Part shown: positions 33,886 to 47,600 of the stretch, in pieces
Layout: each line of letters opens with the position of its first letter
Position numbering within the stretch: position 1 is the first letter of the stretch
Program-made: the position numbers and the translations under genes
The notes under the pieces: generated by a model
Seen by the model: the letters and a program-made list of their open reading frames with translations, nothing else
What the model was told of the DNA's origin: nothing
Database searches by the model: none
From: Pempheris klunzingeri
Lineage: Eukaryota > Chordata > Actinopteri > Acropomatiformes > Pempheridae
Direction: 5' to 3'
Assembly: GCF_042242105.1 (NCBI RefSeq)
Contig: NC_092020.1
Coordinates: forward strand, 17,700,788 to 17,764,787
DNA: 64,000 nt

Positions 33886-34998
33886 TCCTACCCAGCCGCT
33901 TCTGCCTCTCACACCCGCCCTCAACCCTCACAGCTCCTAAAACCCGACCACTTCGCTGCCCATTAGGTGCATCCAAAGCATCCCGAAATTTCCGCTTTTT
34001 TCTGTCTACCTAAAAATAACCTTCTCGTACACTTTAAAAAATTTATCCCAGCAACCACCCCAACTGTTTCCTTTGATGCCAATGACTGAATCAAGCACCA
34101 AAATGTTTATCATCAATATTGCATCGTTTGATTGTAGATTGCATGTTTCAAGATCTAAATTTCTGGCTGTGAGTAGCCGTCCACCTCCTCCCCAAAGAGC
34201 CCTCCCTGCTCCCACCCCAGAGAGGCTTTTCCCTCTCGGTTTCTGTGCTGTACAGTAGTATACGTGTAAATTACTCTCTTGTATAGAATGAATGACATTG
34301 ATTTTTGATGACGCGAATGTACGAGCAAGCTAATAATAGAGACACTGTTGTCATTCATATCCCCGTTCGACGCCACCGGTTCCACATTTCTTTAACCATC
34401 ATGTAACACAAGTTAACAGCTTAATGAAACACTACCTGTTGCATATAGTCACATAATTGTAGCGTGATGAAAGGGAATATAATTTATCACTTTACCAGCA
34501 TTGAGACTATTTTTTTTTGTGTGTGTAATGTTAGGTTTTTATGTTTCCGTCACTCTTAAGATTTAAGACTTATTTTCCTAAAATGTACCCATCTCTTAAA
34601 AGATTCACATTTGAGTATTTGGTGAATTAATTATAATGTTGTTCTCTGTGTAATCCTGTGTTATTTCAGAGGTTAAACAAGTGGATGTTTTGGCAAATGG
34701 GAATTTAAACCTTAGAAAGGTCACCAGGATTAAATGTGGTTGAATGTAGGTTAATTTCTCCCTCCATGTGATAGTGCAGTAACACCAACAGCATGAGCAG
34801 ATGAAAACCATGAGTAAGATTTCTAAAGTCAGTCCATGTCATTGATCTGATCCTCAGTTAATACATTCGATCACTCCCCCCTCGACAGTTTCGTGCCTTT
34901 CTGTTGTGCACCTTTTGAGTTGCTTGGTTGAAGCTTGTCTCCATCTGATGAAGAATGTGATACGATGAGCTTGTTTAACACAAGTGGGGAACAAATTA

Positions 34999-35004
34999 AA
35001 TAAA
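34999..35004 (+). terminator. lamp2: Poly(A) signal for the lamp2 C form
   Basis: AATAAA about 1.1 kb after the exon C stop, followed by a T-rich stretch. The stretch 33886-35020 is the likely 3' UTR. Confidence 0.6.
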
Positions 35005-35019
35005 GTTTCGTTCTTGTTT

Positions 35020-36250
35020 TGTATCACTGTCATTCTTTTAACAGTTCATTTTACGCTTTCAGTGCGAAGCTGCACAACAGGAGCTCGTGGGTCTCGTGAC
35101 AAAACTGAATTCAAAGTTTAGCGGTTTTAACCTGAATATCCAAACACTGCTGCGATTGCTCAAACTGCCCAGTCGACTTTGATCAGCGACATGCCTTTAT
35201 GACCTGTAATGCTGAACAGAGGCGTGACAATCACTCCAGCTGTTACTGGGGTTCTGAGGTCACAGCACTCGATGAAGGTTTAACTTCCTACTCAGACTAG
35301 TTTGGAGGTAAACTTTTCCTCCACATTGTTTGGGGTCCCTCAGACTCCACTGTTTCGGGGCCCACAGCAGTGTTAAATTCACATACCACTTAATTCAATA
35401 CAGTGTACACGTTTCTTCTGAGACAACATTTTAGGCTCGCAAATATTTCTTGCTTGAGCCCCTGCTGTTTGTATAAATAAGGATTGCACTGCAAAATCCA
35501 CCAGTGGTTTTCCTTGATTTGTTTTTTTAGATTTCTTCTGACCTTTAAAAAAACAACTTGGAGAAAAGTTTTGAAACTCAGCCTGTTGGTCAGTCCACCG
35601 CTTTACTCCACTAAAATATCTCAACAATTATTGGAGGGATTGAAATCTGGAGCAAATATTCGTGCTGCCCTGAGGATAAACCCTGGGGTCTTTGACTTTT
35701 CCTCTTCCACCATCTTGAGATTCTGCATTTATGGTTTTGAGTGAAATATTACGACAAATGTTGGTCTGATTTCTGTGACATTTGGAACAGACTTTTGCTT
35801 TCCTCCTCACAGAGCTGCATTCATGGCTGTAGATTCTTAGTCTTGTTACACCAAATCATTCATATTTCATGTTTTTTTAATATGTTGCACGAGCAAAATA
35901 TATGTTCCCTTTGTTAGCCCAAAAGGATTTTTTGGCCTCTAATTGACCACTAACACTTGTTTGAAAGCTACAGCGCTGTGTAAAAACTAAAGAGGACATG
36001 AAAATCTATTGTATTTAATAATACTTTACAGCTGTGGCCTGTGAGACTCCAAACAGAAGTTATGTGTAATTTTCTGTCGCAGACCTCTGAATCAGTTCAA
36101 AATTGTCATCAAAGTAGTGAAACAGAGGCTGTTCCTATTCCTATAGTATTACTAAACTACTGTTTGTAGAGAGTTAAGATGTGTTGAGAGCTTTAAAAAA
36201 ATGTTGATGCAGACTATTAGTCCCACGGGGAAGAAAACTTACAGTACATA
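35020..36250. other. Spacer between lamp2 and atp1b4 with repeat pieces
   Basis: No exon was recognised. A repeat piece at 35372-35450 (TGTACACGTTTC, GAGACAACATTTTAGGCTC) has a relative at 52960-53035. Another at 35590-35790 is a reversed copy of the family at 2380-2720. The remainder is AT-rich and may include the distal 3' UTR of atp1b4. Confidence 0.5.
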
Positions 36251-37145
36251 CCAGAACATTGTATTTATTATAATAACTAAAATAGGAATAAATACAACAT
36301 TGATACCAAGTTTAGTAGCACAGTTCAGGCAGGATTAATACTATCACAAAAATAGTTATATTTTTAAAATGGTACAGACCTTTGACAAACTATTTCACAG
36401 TACAGTATGTCTCTTTATTGATCAGTCTTGTGTAGTATTTCATTTTTCAAAAGCAAATGTTTTTACAAAAGAAGGCAAGAAGTGGCTTGTGATGCTTTAT
36501 CATAAATGTATAATACTGCTCTATTCAACAAAAATATAGTAATAGTGTATTTGCAGTCATTTATTATGTCTTTTTTTTTTACTGTGTAAGTACAGTACAA
36601 GTCCTGCTTTCAGTGTTTGCATGATAGTTCTTTGAATTCTTACAATATACATGTTTGAAAAATATAATGCAAAACAAATTAGTACACTTTATCACACAAA
36701 AATGTTCACACGAAACCATAATCTAACCTGATAAAACAATATTTCTAATTGCCTATTAATGTTTTAAGTCATAATTGGATTTGCATAGCCAGAAATGCTA
36801 ACTATTGGGCAGAGTGTAATTTAGTTTGATTAATTTTGCTAATCATTACAAATTATCAGGAATTGAATTGTATCTCAACTCTATGCACTTGTCCTGTGCT
36901 CAGCACTGTTTGTTGTGGGTGCAGGTGGCGGTGGCACGCTCAAGGTACAAAGATACGACAAAAGAGTAAATATCTACTTCTTGAGGAATTCGTTTCACAG
37001 CAGAAGACGTGGATGTTTAAGTGAAAGATGAGGAGAGGGAAATTACATATTTCATGGAAAGTAATGTTTCAACATCATTTTTTTTCTTGTACATTTTCCT
37101 GCCTCGTTGTCGCGGGAGCATCCTGCTGGTGGCGCTATCTTTACG
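36250..37145 (-). other. atp1b4: Likely 3' UTR of atp1b4
   Basis: This AT-rich stretch follows the atp1b4 stop on the minus strand. It contains several TTTATT words (AATAAA on the minus strand), for example near 36265 and 36415, that could serve as poly(A) signals. No other feature was seen. Confidence 0.35.
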
Positions 37146-40100
37146 TTACGCTCCGATATCCAAGGAGAAGGTCACACTGCCCAGGTAGCGGTCAGTGGGT
37201 GAATCATTGATGATGCCCTTTCCATTCAATTTGCATTGTACCTGGATGTGAGTGTCATACTGCACTCCCGCGAAACGCACGGCCACCACTGGTGAAGAAT
37301 AGTTTACCTGAGACAGAGGAGGTCAACACATGACAGGCGTTACTTCAGACTTCAATAATAACTGACTACATGCCGCAGCCGTTATCCACAGAGGTGAAAC
37401 TGTCACTCACATGTCTGAGCTTCCCATAGTACGGGTAGTACTTCATGTCGAAAATGCTCTTAGGAAAAAACTGGATTTCTCCCAGAGCTTCTGGAGGTCC
37501 TTTCTAAAAGAGAAAAAGGTTGTTGTTTCTTGACTCTTATTGGCTGATATAAATTTACAATAAAGAGTGTTGATGGTTACTTTACCTTAACTCCACATGT
37601 CACATTTATTGGTTTGCCCTGGCCAGGTAAGTAACCAAGAATCTATTGAAAAGGAAGAATGGTGAGAAAAAAAGTGTCATTGTGCAAAGAAAAACAGTAA
37701 AACGTATTATTCAATCCTGTTTTGGTTCTATATTCTGTCTGTATACATAAATAATAAAACACTTGAATGCAAAAGTTTAATTCTAACTTTTATGAAAAAT
37801 ATATAAGAAGTGGCTTAACTTTCCACAATGTTAGTCTACATCAGTTAACCTAGACAAAAAGAAGTGCACCTCAGTGGCTCCATCCTCTCCCTGAAGTGGC
37901 CACAAGATGTCACTCACTGAGAAAACTATGTGCAGTAACACACTGTGTCCCTGCTGTTTTATGTTCCCTCTTCTGATGTACATTTTTCTACTTTTTAAGG
38001 CGCACTGTTTTGCAGGCTGTGGTGACAGACACTCATCTTACCCGGTTCATTCGGAGGAGGACGCATGGCCTTCCCTGAGAATAGCCATAGTGGGGGTCCT
38101 GCAGCCCCGAACAGTCCCCCAGCCAGGACCTCTTAAACTGACACGCTTTACGCTCTGCGCTCTCCTCCAAGTGGTCCTGCACAAAGTATCTGTCCTGTGC
38201 GCAGCGAATATTCTTCCTCTCCTGAGCGGCATCGTTGTACGCTGAAAATGGAGAGCAGGGAGAAAGAGGCAGGAAGGGAGGCGAGGAGGGAGAATGAGAG
38301 AGGAGGGCATAAATAAACTCTTGCAACAGCAAAGCCCTGCCAGACTCAGGCCTCTGATTAAGGAAGCTTGACAAAAGCTGGGCGTGAAAAAAAAACCACA
38401 TTGAATGGCTGCACTCTGCCCACAAAGAGGCTTCCCTTCCCAGCATGCCCCGCAAGAACCAAATGGAAAAAGGGGACAAAGGTAGTGAAGATGAGGATTA
38501 ACTCATTGCATGCCTGCTTCATTTTAAACTCAACAACCTCATCAGCCCCCCCCCTCCAGCTTCAACACTATCCCCCCACAACCACTTCCGACTCACATCT
38601 TAGATATTCATCCATAGACCTCGCGTACTTCTTCCAGGACTTGCGATCAGAGGCGTTAAAGGCGATCTCGTGGCCTTCTAGGTGTGGGGCCATCGTCATA
38701 CCTGCCAGTGGAGACGCAGAGACAGTCAACTGTGCTGAGACTCAAGTAGAAGCAACAGGCGGAAGGACAGTCGAGCGGAGAGACGAGAGGACAGTGACAG
38801 TGGGGGAGGACGCTGTGGAGTGGTGTGAGTTTGAGGTTATATTTACCTGGTGGCATCACTCTATCATTGAAGGTGGGATGGTAGGGACTAATAGACCACA
38901 TGAGGCAAAACAAACAGCCGCCAAACATGGCTGCCAGAAACATATAAAGTGCAGCGTAGAAGAGAAGGATGAGGCCTAAAAGAGGAGTGAAAATACAAGT
39001 TATCAGGGAGAGTATTTCGAATGTAGTATTTGCACTAAAGTGTCTTATATAACAGGCAGCTCTCCATAAATCATTTCTCTTATCTGAGTGGACAAACACA
39101 GTGAACCATAAAGAATTCCCAGCATGTGTGGTCTGTCTGGACTCCAGCTACTGTCCTTGATCAGGATGGTCACTAATTTGTTTACTCATACAAAATCACT
39201 GTCCTTCACTCATGTCTGCAATAGTTATGGTATAAAATCCACTGCTAATGTGAGAACCCCATAATAAAGAATCCCAGAGAACTATCATTGTTCTGCAATT
39301 TTCAATTAATGGTCCATTAGCAACTAATCAAGCCAAACGTGTCCTAAATTAAATGGCTTTTGCTGTGCAGGCAATTTCACAGGGGACTAGCTGCAGCCAG
39401 CCTTGCGTCCCCGGAGCCACAAAGGCCTTTCTGTTTGAGCTCAGTGAGAATTCTCCCAGCTGTCCTTTCACTCAGGAACACAGTGAACCTCCGGTTGCCA
39501 TCGTAGTGAAGGTCTTTTGCAGCCATAGAGGCCCGGCCAGCTCCAAGGAGCCCCAATCACCCCACTCTGGTATTGTGTCCTCTCTTACACACTCGTCTCA
39601 CAGGACACACAGCACAGACTTCAACTCAGGGCCTTTCTTCATCAGACACATGGGCCCCACTCCTCCACAAGTGTGCACACACTGGTTATGTAGCTGAAAT
39701 GAGCTCTCAGTTCTGCCTGGGATCCAGCATTTCAGCTTATGCAAGGAACACACACTTTCCTTGTAGATATTCTCTCTACTCTCAGATGGATCATGTTTGC
39801 CATTGTGCACAGTGGAGCTGAGGGAGGGGGGCTCAACGGCGTCACATATCAGCTACCCTGGAGGACCAAGAGGCTGCTCCATCATCATTGACTCAACAAA
39901 TTTGTCCGGTCTGTCGCTTCTGCCAAAAAAGTTCCCCTTGTACCAAATGTGGCAGTGAGCTCTGTGGATTTAAAAAAAAAGAAAGAGTCGAGCATCTCTA
40001 CGTGTTTTACTGCAACTAAGGGGCCATAAGCATGTTAAGTTCAGCGATGAGGTCGCCAAGGCTTTGGGAAAGAGGCTGTGGAGAGCATGGTAAGATGGAG

Positions 40101-41408
40101 AGGAATGTGATTCCTGGCCAATGCGAGGCCCGGAACAGTGCGCTCCCGCTGGGGATACGTCCCCAGGCAGTCTGTTTTTGTCGGGACACTCTGAATTGTC
40201 CATGCACCTATGTAAACATTGAGCATAAGGACACACACACTCGCAGCACAGTGAGCAGAGTCACTGGACTGCAGAGACATTTCTCACCCCCTACACTGTC
40301 GCTGAGTGCGTCTTTTAAAGACATTCAAACACCGTGTCTGTTCTTCAGCTTGTTTAAGATGATTCTACTGTAACACACTCAACATTAGATCTGTGATTAT
40401 TTGACACATGCATTAAAAAAAATAAAGTACTTGAGCATTAATCCAATCCCCCCCTCACATCCCAACAACATAGAACCTATTGTTCTTCATCAACTCACTC
40501 CAGCTCTTCCCGGAGCGACCCATGAATTCGTTGGTCTCTGCATTCCACAGGTACGTCTTCAGGTCGTCTATTTTCTGGTGGAGCGTCCTCTTGGGTAACG
40601 GCCTGCGCTTCCATCTCTCAAAGTTCAGGTCTTCCTGCTCTAGAGGCTGGTGCTCGGCCAACTCCTCCTGCTCTTCCTCCAGCTCTTGGCCGTGTTTGAG
40701 GATCACTTTGTGAGGCTGGTGGAAAGAGGAAGAAGAGAAAAAGCCCTCACCACACATATTCTCAACTGCTAAGCTGTGCAGTCGACCTATTTTCTTTTCA
40801 AATCACTGCCAGAAAAAAATGGCATGCCTTCTGCTCCGAGTATGACCGGCGATATAAACTGCCAGAGAGTGCTCTGCATATTAATGAACATCGCACTGCT
40901 GGTCCTGTCCCCTGTTTCTGCAAATTATAAACCCGCTGGTGACCTTTGTGGCACTCGTTGGGAGAGCTGACCTCCTCTGAGTGGACCCTCCTGCTTGGAG
41001 CAGCAGCTGCAGACAGCAGAGCTGGAGGGTCACTTCGACAGCCAGATGTTACTCACTGACTCTCAGCATCCGCGGGGCCAGGACACACAGATCCCAGAGC
41101 AACCACAGGACACAAGTCACTTCGCTTGTGAGAGTCTGACCTTTACAAGAATCCACTGCTAAATGTTTAAAGTGCTGTTATGAGCGTCGAATCTTGTGCA
41201 ACCTAGAGCAGCTTGACTGATGGATAGCTGTGCTGTTTATTAAATGTAACCTTTATTTCTGGTGGAAAATGTGCTTTAATTGCTGCATGAGTAAAGTGAT
41301 CTTAATGCTGTTGTGTGTTTTCTATTTAATTTCAGCACTTACAAGACCTGGTGGATGGTTTTTAAGGAGCTTCTCTTCAGCTCCTCCCTCTGTGGAACTG
41401 GGCTCCAT
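37146..41408 (-). CDS. atp1b4: Na+/K+-ATPase beta-4 subunit (BetaM)
   Basis: Eight coding exons: 41408-41343, 40715-40499, 38975-38847, 38701-38597, 38241-38042, 37642-37586, 37503-37411 and 37307-37146. They sum to 1029 nt (342 aa), with all phases consistent. It is a type II membrane protein. The cytosolic N-terminus has an acidic stretch (ELEEEQEELAEH), then TYLWNAETNEFMGRSGKSW and one membrane span (LILLFYAALYMFLAAMFGG). The lumenal domain has the beta-subunit blocks KACQFKRSWL, YYPYYGKL and VQCKLNGKG, with conserved cysteines. In fish and other non-placental vertebrates this gene is reported to act as a true pump beta subunit; in placental mammals it moved to the inner nuclear membrane of muscle. 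The acidic stretch here is far shorter than in human. Confidence 0.95.
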
Positions 41409-41975
41409 GTTCTTCACAGAAAGAGAAAAGGTACTTGTTAAACCAATCACATCTCCCATGCCTCTGAATTAAAGCAAAGCATCTTTACATGTGCAACACC
41501 TGCCAAAGTCCAGCAACATTTTCAAAACTTTTCACCACAACTTTAATCTATCTGAAAAAATGAATCCAGCAGCAGACTCAAGAGATAATTTCTGCAATTC
41601 TAACAAATAGAACTTCAATGAAAAATCGGACATACCTGAGGTTTTCTTCTCAATAAAAACGTGGATTAATAAGTCGAAAACCCTCTTGACCCCCAGAGAA
41701 AAAAACAGTGTTTGTCAAAAAGTGTTTGGGGATTTCATTAGAAAGTTTTAGGCACGCAGAGGGGACCTGGTGTGGAGAACCTCCTTCAACTAGGCGCGCA
41801 TCATAGTGAATGAACGCTGGACGGAGAAAAACTGGGGGTGGGATACAAAGTGCTTTTTTTTGGTTGCAGAGACGTTTTGGCAGCGGCCTGGACCACAGGG
41901 CTGCATTCTGCACACGCACACCATCAACCATTGTCTGCTAAGCTGGGCTAAGACTGAAGCAGAGCCTGAATACAA

Positions 41976-41983
41976 TATTTATA
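41976..41983 (-). promoter_or_regulatory. atp1b4: TATA box, candidate atp1b4 promoter
   Basis: On the minus strand the sequence reads TATAAATA, about 570 bases upstream of the atp1b4 ATG. A start there would give a long leader, or a leader intron ending at the pyrimidine-rich acceptor CTGTGAAG just before AACATGG. Confidence 0.4.
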
Positions 41984-42245
41984 GCTTATCCCAACACAAG
42001 ACACTGTTGTCAATCACCGCCTGGCTGCATACTGTACATGCACAAAGACGCTCATTCGGCAATCAACGTTACCTTCTAAAATTATTTCCAAACTTTTAGA
42101 ATTATTCTTATTGGGCACTCTGTCCATTTAACATGTAACAAAAGCATCATAAATTAAACATCTGTCATTGGGTATTGTCCCTGCACATGCATGCATACTA
42201 ATCCAGTTGCCAGCACCTCCACAGAGTCCCGCAGTAACTGCTTAC

Positions 42246-42407
42246 CAGAAGCTTCCCCCTGGAGAAGTTCAAGTAGTCCTCATCCCTGACCTGATCTGCA
42301 CTCCGGTCACGTAAACCTCTGTTGCCCCATGTAAAAGTGGGAGAGGGGGACTTTTCACAGTGTGTTTTTTTTCTTCTTCTTTTACATGAAAAGAGAAATT
42401 GCGTCAT
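42246..42407 (-). other. Candidate upstream 5' exon of atp1b4
   Basis: On the minus strand an open frame (ATG at 42407) ends at a strong CTG|GTAAGC donor (exon end 42246). Spliced to the acceptor just before AACATGG at 41411, it would stay in frame with atp1b4 and add about 55 residues, including RDEDYLNFSRGKLL. No homology is recognised, so it may equally be a leader exon or chance. Confidence 0.3.
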
Positions 42408-42461
42408 GGAAAATATCTGTTCTCTGAGATTTGCGCGGCAAAAACGTGCACGTGTTCCTCT

Positions 42462-42463
<2 letters not shown>

Positions 42464-42495
<32 letters not shown>
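42464..42495 (+). repeat. (TG)n microsatellite
   Basis: An almost pure TG run of about 32 bases, followed by a shorter TG run near 42507-42517. Confidence 0.9.
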
Positions 42496-42497
<2 letters not shown>

Positions 42498-42519
42498 ATG
42501 AGTTTATGTGTGTGTGTAT

Positions 42520-44300
42520 CACCACATGAAGACATTTGCAGAAAAGATTTTTAAGCACCTCCATGCAAAGTAGTGAAAACTTTATTTAAAACTGTCCTGT
42601 CTGCATTACAGGCTACATATTCTATGCATTGGCCCTTTATGGGACTGCCAACCCCATGTTCATCCCACTCTGTCCAGTGTCCAATTTTGTTTATGTCTAA
42701 TGGCCACCCAGCTACAGATTAGATGTGATTTTACATTAATTCAGGAATATACAACATGTAAGCATAAATCTGTGACAAACACAAAGAGCTAAGATCACTA
42801 GATCAGGAGGCCTTATCATGTCAGGGCATATGGCAATTTAAGTTCATTCCAGTTTTTTGAAAAATGTTCCTGTCATATAAATGGGATTATTTTGGGCAGC
42901 CATGACACTGTGTGAAGATGTCGTCCTAAAAATGAAAATGAAAAATGAAGTTGGGTTGTGTAATCAGGAAACTGTGTGCACCACAATAGCAGAAAGAGGA
43001 CGTTTTGATGTTTTAATTATCAGGCAAGCTGTGTGTGAGTATACACAAAGCTTCCAGGATATTTGTTTAAATGTTTTGTTTATTCAGTTAACTAAATACT
43101 TTTGTATTTTTAATGACTTGAATAAAAATAATAGGTCAAATACAACAAATAACAGTTTCTGTAGAGTGAATTTCCCTATATGACAGTCTAAATAGTGTTA
43201 CATGTACTTTTTAAAAAGGGCCAGGAATAAAGTTCCAGATGGGAAAAACTAAATCTTATTTATTTAGTCAGCTATTTTGTTATTTAATAATATAACATAA
43301 GTATGTCTAAATGATTCTTTAGGTAGTGCTGAATGATTATTTTGTCCCTAATTATTCCAGTCTCATATCTGACTTTGAAATTCTCCTTTAAATCCTGCCA
43401 CTGCAGATTAAATGCACTTTAATGGCTTTTCAAAATTAAAATATAAGATCACAAACAATTTATTTCATACCAGAAGGAATTCTGTACAAAAAAGTAACTT
43501 TTAAGAGTTACGAGACGTACATGAAGGCATCATGTGTCATTGCTCATAGACTGTAGAAATAAAACCCTGATTCTACACAGTCTATGCTCCTTGAATGCAA
43601 CGCCGTGTTTGTGTCAGAAGATGGCGCTCGGTCTCTTCATGGAACCCTCTGACTCCTCGCTGAAACCATAAGTACCAACACACCTGTGTAGCAAACACAC
43701 ACATGGAGGACATTTAACACATTAAATCTACTTTTTAATGACTATGTGATGTAAAACAGACTGTCAGTCTGAACATTTTACCACTATTTAGCTTTTAGTG
43801 ACAAACCTCCAGGTAGTAACCATGGATACTCGTTACTGATACAGTTACTTCCCTCTCAGTCACGGTTTTTAACTGAGACGTTTTTTTAAAAATCTATTAT
43901 TATAATTACTCGCATTTGCAATTAACTTAAAGCAGTATTTAAACAGCAAAGTCTTCGTTTTACACCCTAAACCAATTTTTCCAAGTGTTCAGATAAAGTA
44001 AAGTTACCTGCCTCAAACGTTAACCGTTAAAGTTACTTCATTAGCTAGCTAGCTAATTAACCTAAAAATGGCGAACGACTCATCTGTCGGTTAATGTATA
44101 CATGTATCTTGAATTTTATCAACAGATATCGCAGTATTAGGATAATATCGATCGTATTAAATTATCTGCATTTAATTTGTAAGTTAGGGTGCCTTCGTGC
44201 CGGTGTAACGTGAGATAACAATCACGTACTTCGGAGGAAACTGATAATAATTGACTGATAATTAGCTGAGTATCGTTACACCGCTTTGAGACACAAGTAA
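42520..44300. other. Spacer between atp1b4 and tmem255a
   Basis: These two genes are head to head, so this stretch may hold control elements for both. No exon was recognised. A small hairpin (ATAGACTGTAGAA and TTCTACACAGTCTAT, 43546-43586) is probably a repeat remnant. The rest is AT-rich. Confidence 0.45.
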
Positions 44301-44349
44301 CGACCGTAGGAGTACTTGTTGTTTTTGAGTACGTGTGTGACATGCGCAC

Positions 44350-44567
44350 ACACAGCCAGCAGCAGCAGCGACCCACCGTCCGACACCGACACACCGTGAG
44401 GACGGAGACCGACAGACGTCTCAGCAGCCGTGGGGATGTAAATGAGCCGGACTCGGGCCCGGCGGGTTACGGAGGGCTGTTGTCGGAGAATGCCACAACA
44501 GGCGGCCACACCGTCTGCTTCAGCTCTCGATTGCACACGGTCAGCCCTCAAATATACAGCGAATAAC
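44350..44567 (+). other. tmem255a: Probable tmem255a 5' UTR exon
   Basis: A GC-rich stretch ends at AACA|GTGAGT. It is followed by a pyrimidine-rich acceptor (TTTTGCACAG, ending at 44605) that opens the exon holding the ATG at 44648. The exon start is not determined. Confidence 0.45.
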
Positions 44568-44647
44568 AGTGAGTCGTGATTATTGTTTTTCTTAATTTTG
44601 CACAGAGGATCGCCCGGGCGGACTGCGTTAGACATCCTCCGGCCAGC

Positions 44648-47600
44648 ATGCCTCCTGCCCAGAGCCTCCAATCCAGCGGACTGACCCTCTCTGAGACAAG
44701 CATGGGTGGGTGGGTGTGTGTGTGTGTGTGCAAGGTCAACGGCGTGTCTGCAGCAGGTTTTATCAATTAAATAACATCCTCGTTTAATCAGAATGCATTG
44801 ATTTGTATGAGCGCAGCATTGCTTATACACAACAATATTAATATCCTGATATTCATGTTTGTATTTTTTGTATTCAAAAGGCAACCACGGTGCTTTTTTT
44901 TGCCTGCAAAATGAGACAAAAACACTCGTTGCATCACCAGACCGTGTGTGTTTTTTCTGGTCCAGGCCGCAGCGCGTCACTGCAGGTGCGGTATGTTGAG
45001 TAACCAGAGCAAGCCTGGGTGTCTGGCTCTGATGGGTAACATGCCCGACAGTGATTTTAGCAGGATGCTCGGCTGCTGCCATGAAAATTAAAGCTATAAC
45101 ACGGGAATTAGTGTAAGGAGAAAATCAGTGTGTGTTTTGTTAGTGCAGCCTAAAACAGGTAATTCTCAGCATGTAGTAGTAGCTATATTGTTGATTGTTG
45201 TGCTCATGCTACGCTGTTCTGCTGCTGGTTAACAAACAGTAGGAGCATCCTTATGAGTTTGCTCTAGACTTCCTGTTTCCTTAAAGGCAAGGTTTGAGAA
45301 AGAAAAGTAATCACTTATTAGAGCACTATTAAAATGTCCATATGTGACTCTATTACATGGGGGGGTTACTTTGAGTATTGTTAAACTTCTTCTGGTCCCC
45401 TGGTCTCAGACCTCTTTTAAATCTTCTTTTAAAGAAATGCATAGAATAAACACATCTAACCTAGAGCCAGAGGACACTGATTAAATCAAATATCAACAAT
45501 GGTTTTATATTGACTATCAGGAATATACATAAAGTAGTGAAATTGTTTGTATTTCATATGAAATTTGATCTAAGATAGGATTGGATGACATGGTCTGTTA
45601 GACATTACAGCAGAGGGGATGTATATTACGGAAAAACAATTACACTGATGCTAAACAGCCACGTGTGTTGTGTCAGTCAACTGCAAATTAGCATTCAAGG
45701 CCAGGACCAGCTGTGCAAGATTGTACATATCTTTCTAGATCAATAATCTCAGAGGTTGTGTCCCTCGTTTTGCAGGCACCATAAAAATTTGACTGAATCC
45801 ATATACGTCACCCTGCTTGGCATATCGGTGGGCACTGATGTATTTCATATTGATCTCCAGTTTGGAGCATCAGCAGTCAGTAGCAGTAACGTCTGTCAAC
45901 TCTGGGTTTCCAGAAATTGATAAAACAGAATTTAGAGGTGACCTGGATGATCTGTTATTCTCTGATGAGCTCTCTGAACACTGGAGAAAAACCGAACAGG
46001 AAGATGCAAACACAACCAGAGGCAGACGGACCCTCCTCAATCATGATTTGGTTCATTAGTCTGACAACTGCTGAAACAAATGCATTCAAGCAAATAGTTA
46101 AGATCTAAGATTACGGGTCACTCCCTCCCATTTCTGTCCTCAGTTTATTATGATGGACCTCAGCAAAAGACGAGGTTCAGACAACTTTGTTTTAAGTCTG
46201 ACCGGTTTAAAAGATGTAAGTTTCCTGAGGCTATACAACTCCTGAAATGAACTTTTAGTTTCTATTTTATGGTTCAAGTTACATTGAATGAAAATGCGGA
46301 TTTATAAATGTAACCCCTATTTGGACCTTTTGAAAAAGCATCTTTATGTCTTTATTAGACACTGTACAGAGAGCTGAGAAGAGATGAAGGCAGAGAGTAA
46401 TAGAATAACAGGGATGACCTCGGACAGCAAGATTTGTGTTGCGATTATACGATCAACATCTCAAACCCACGGACCACTAGGATTAATTGAATTAATAGAA
46501 TTAAACTATTCGTCACAGATCAACTGTAAAAAGTCTCTTTAATGTAAACATTACATAACCAGTTTGTTACTGGTAAATGTAATTCTTTTATGTGCTCTTT
46601 TATGAGCCATTTTCACTGTAAATGGCTCAAATCAAACAGACATTTTGAGTATGACAGGAGGTTTTCTCACTTAACCAAGCCACCTGTGATTTAAAAAAAA
46701 AAGTAAGAAAGTATGAATATGTGAAGCTGAAAGTGGGTATTTTGTTTTATTTTGTTTACTGTTGGTGTTTCAATCATGAGCAACGTAAAAATAAGCTAAC
46801 TGGTAATGTAGTTTCTCAAACACAAACAAACTGAGCCTCATCATGGAAGTTACTTTCCCTTTATACAATGAATTGGCTTTGTTGAGTACTAAATTAAAGA
46901 TTGTATTTCAAGTAAGCCAAAGCCATAATTCATCATGTCTACAGTTTTACTGATAGAGGATGACTCTAAAAGTGTTTCACAGATGCCTTTTTAAAGTTGA
47001 TTTCTTAGCATATTTCCTCTACAGATGCACATAAAGCACAAATAGGATCAGAGTGTCAAAGCACTTTGGTGCCTTGCTCGTAGACACTTCAGCAGAGTTG
47101 GCCGCTGATTGTTGATGTGACAGAGCCAGAGAAACTCCAGTCCAGTCACGACTGTCTTTAACTACTTCCCATTACATCAGCACTCACAGTGGAGTCAAGC
47201 TGAGCCCCATCCTTGACATCACTTTACTGATTAGCAGTAATGTTCACTTATTTGCTGCCTTATAGGTTCCTTTAAGAGGAGGAAGAGGAAATCCATAATC
47301 GTGACGGTGATGCTGCTCATCGTATCTGTGCTCATCCTCATCTTTGGCCTGGCAGCGACGACCAGGACGCAGAACATCACCGTGGGCGGCTACTACCCAG
47401 GAGTCATCGTGAGCGCACATTTACACCAGCAGGCACAAACACAGCAGACCTGTTCGCTGTCAGAGAGTTCATTATCAGTGAGGTGTGAGTGTTTCCAGCG
47501 AGCTCTTCCCACTCCTGGATGAACCTAATTATTGGAAGTCTCCAAGGGGTGAATTTTCCCCACATTCATTATTTAGCATCACTGTCATTAGAGGCTGAGT

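Noticed and set aside
38033-38479. Long minus-strand frame over atp1b4 exon 5
   Set aside because: Only 38042-38241 matches beta subunits. The rest is intron read-through with low-complexity Ser/Pro sequence.
45817-46059. 80-codon open frame in tmem255a intron 1 with an acidic C-terminal half
   Set aside because: It has no ATG at its start, no recognisable homology, and would not splice in frame between tmem255a exons 1 and 2, which already join in phase.
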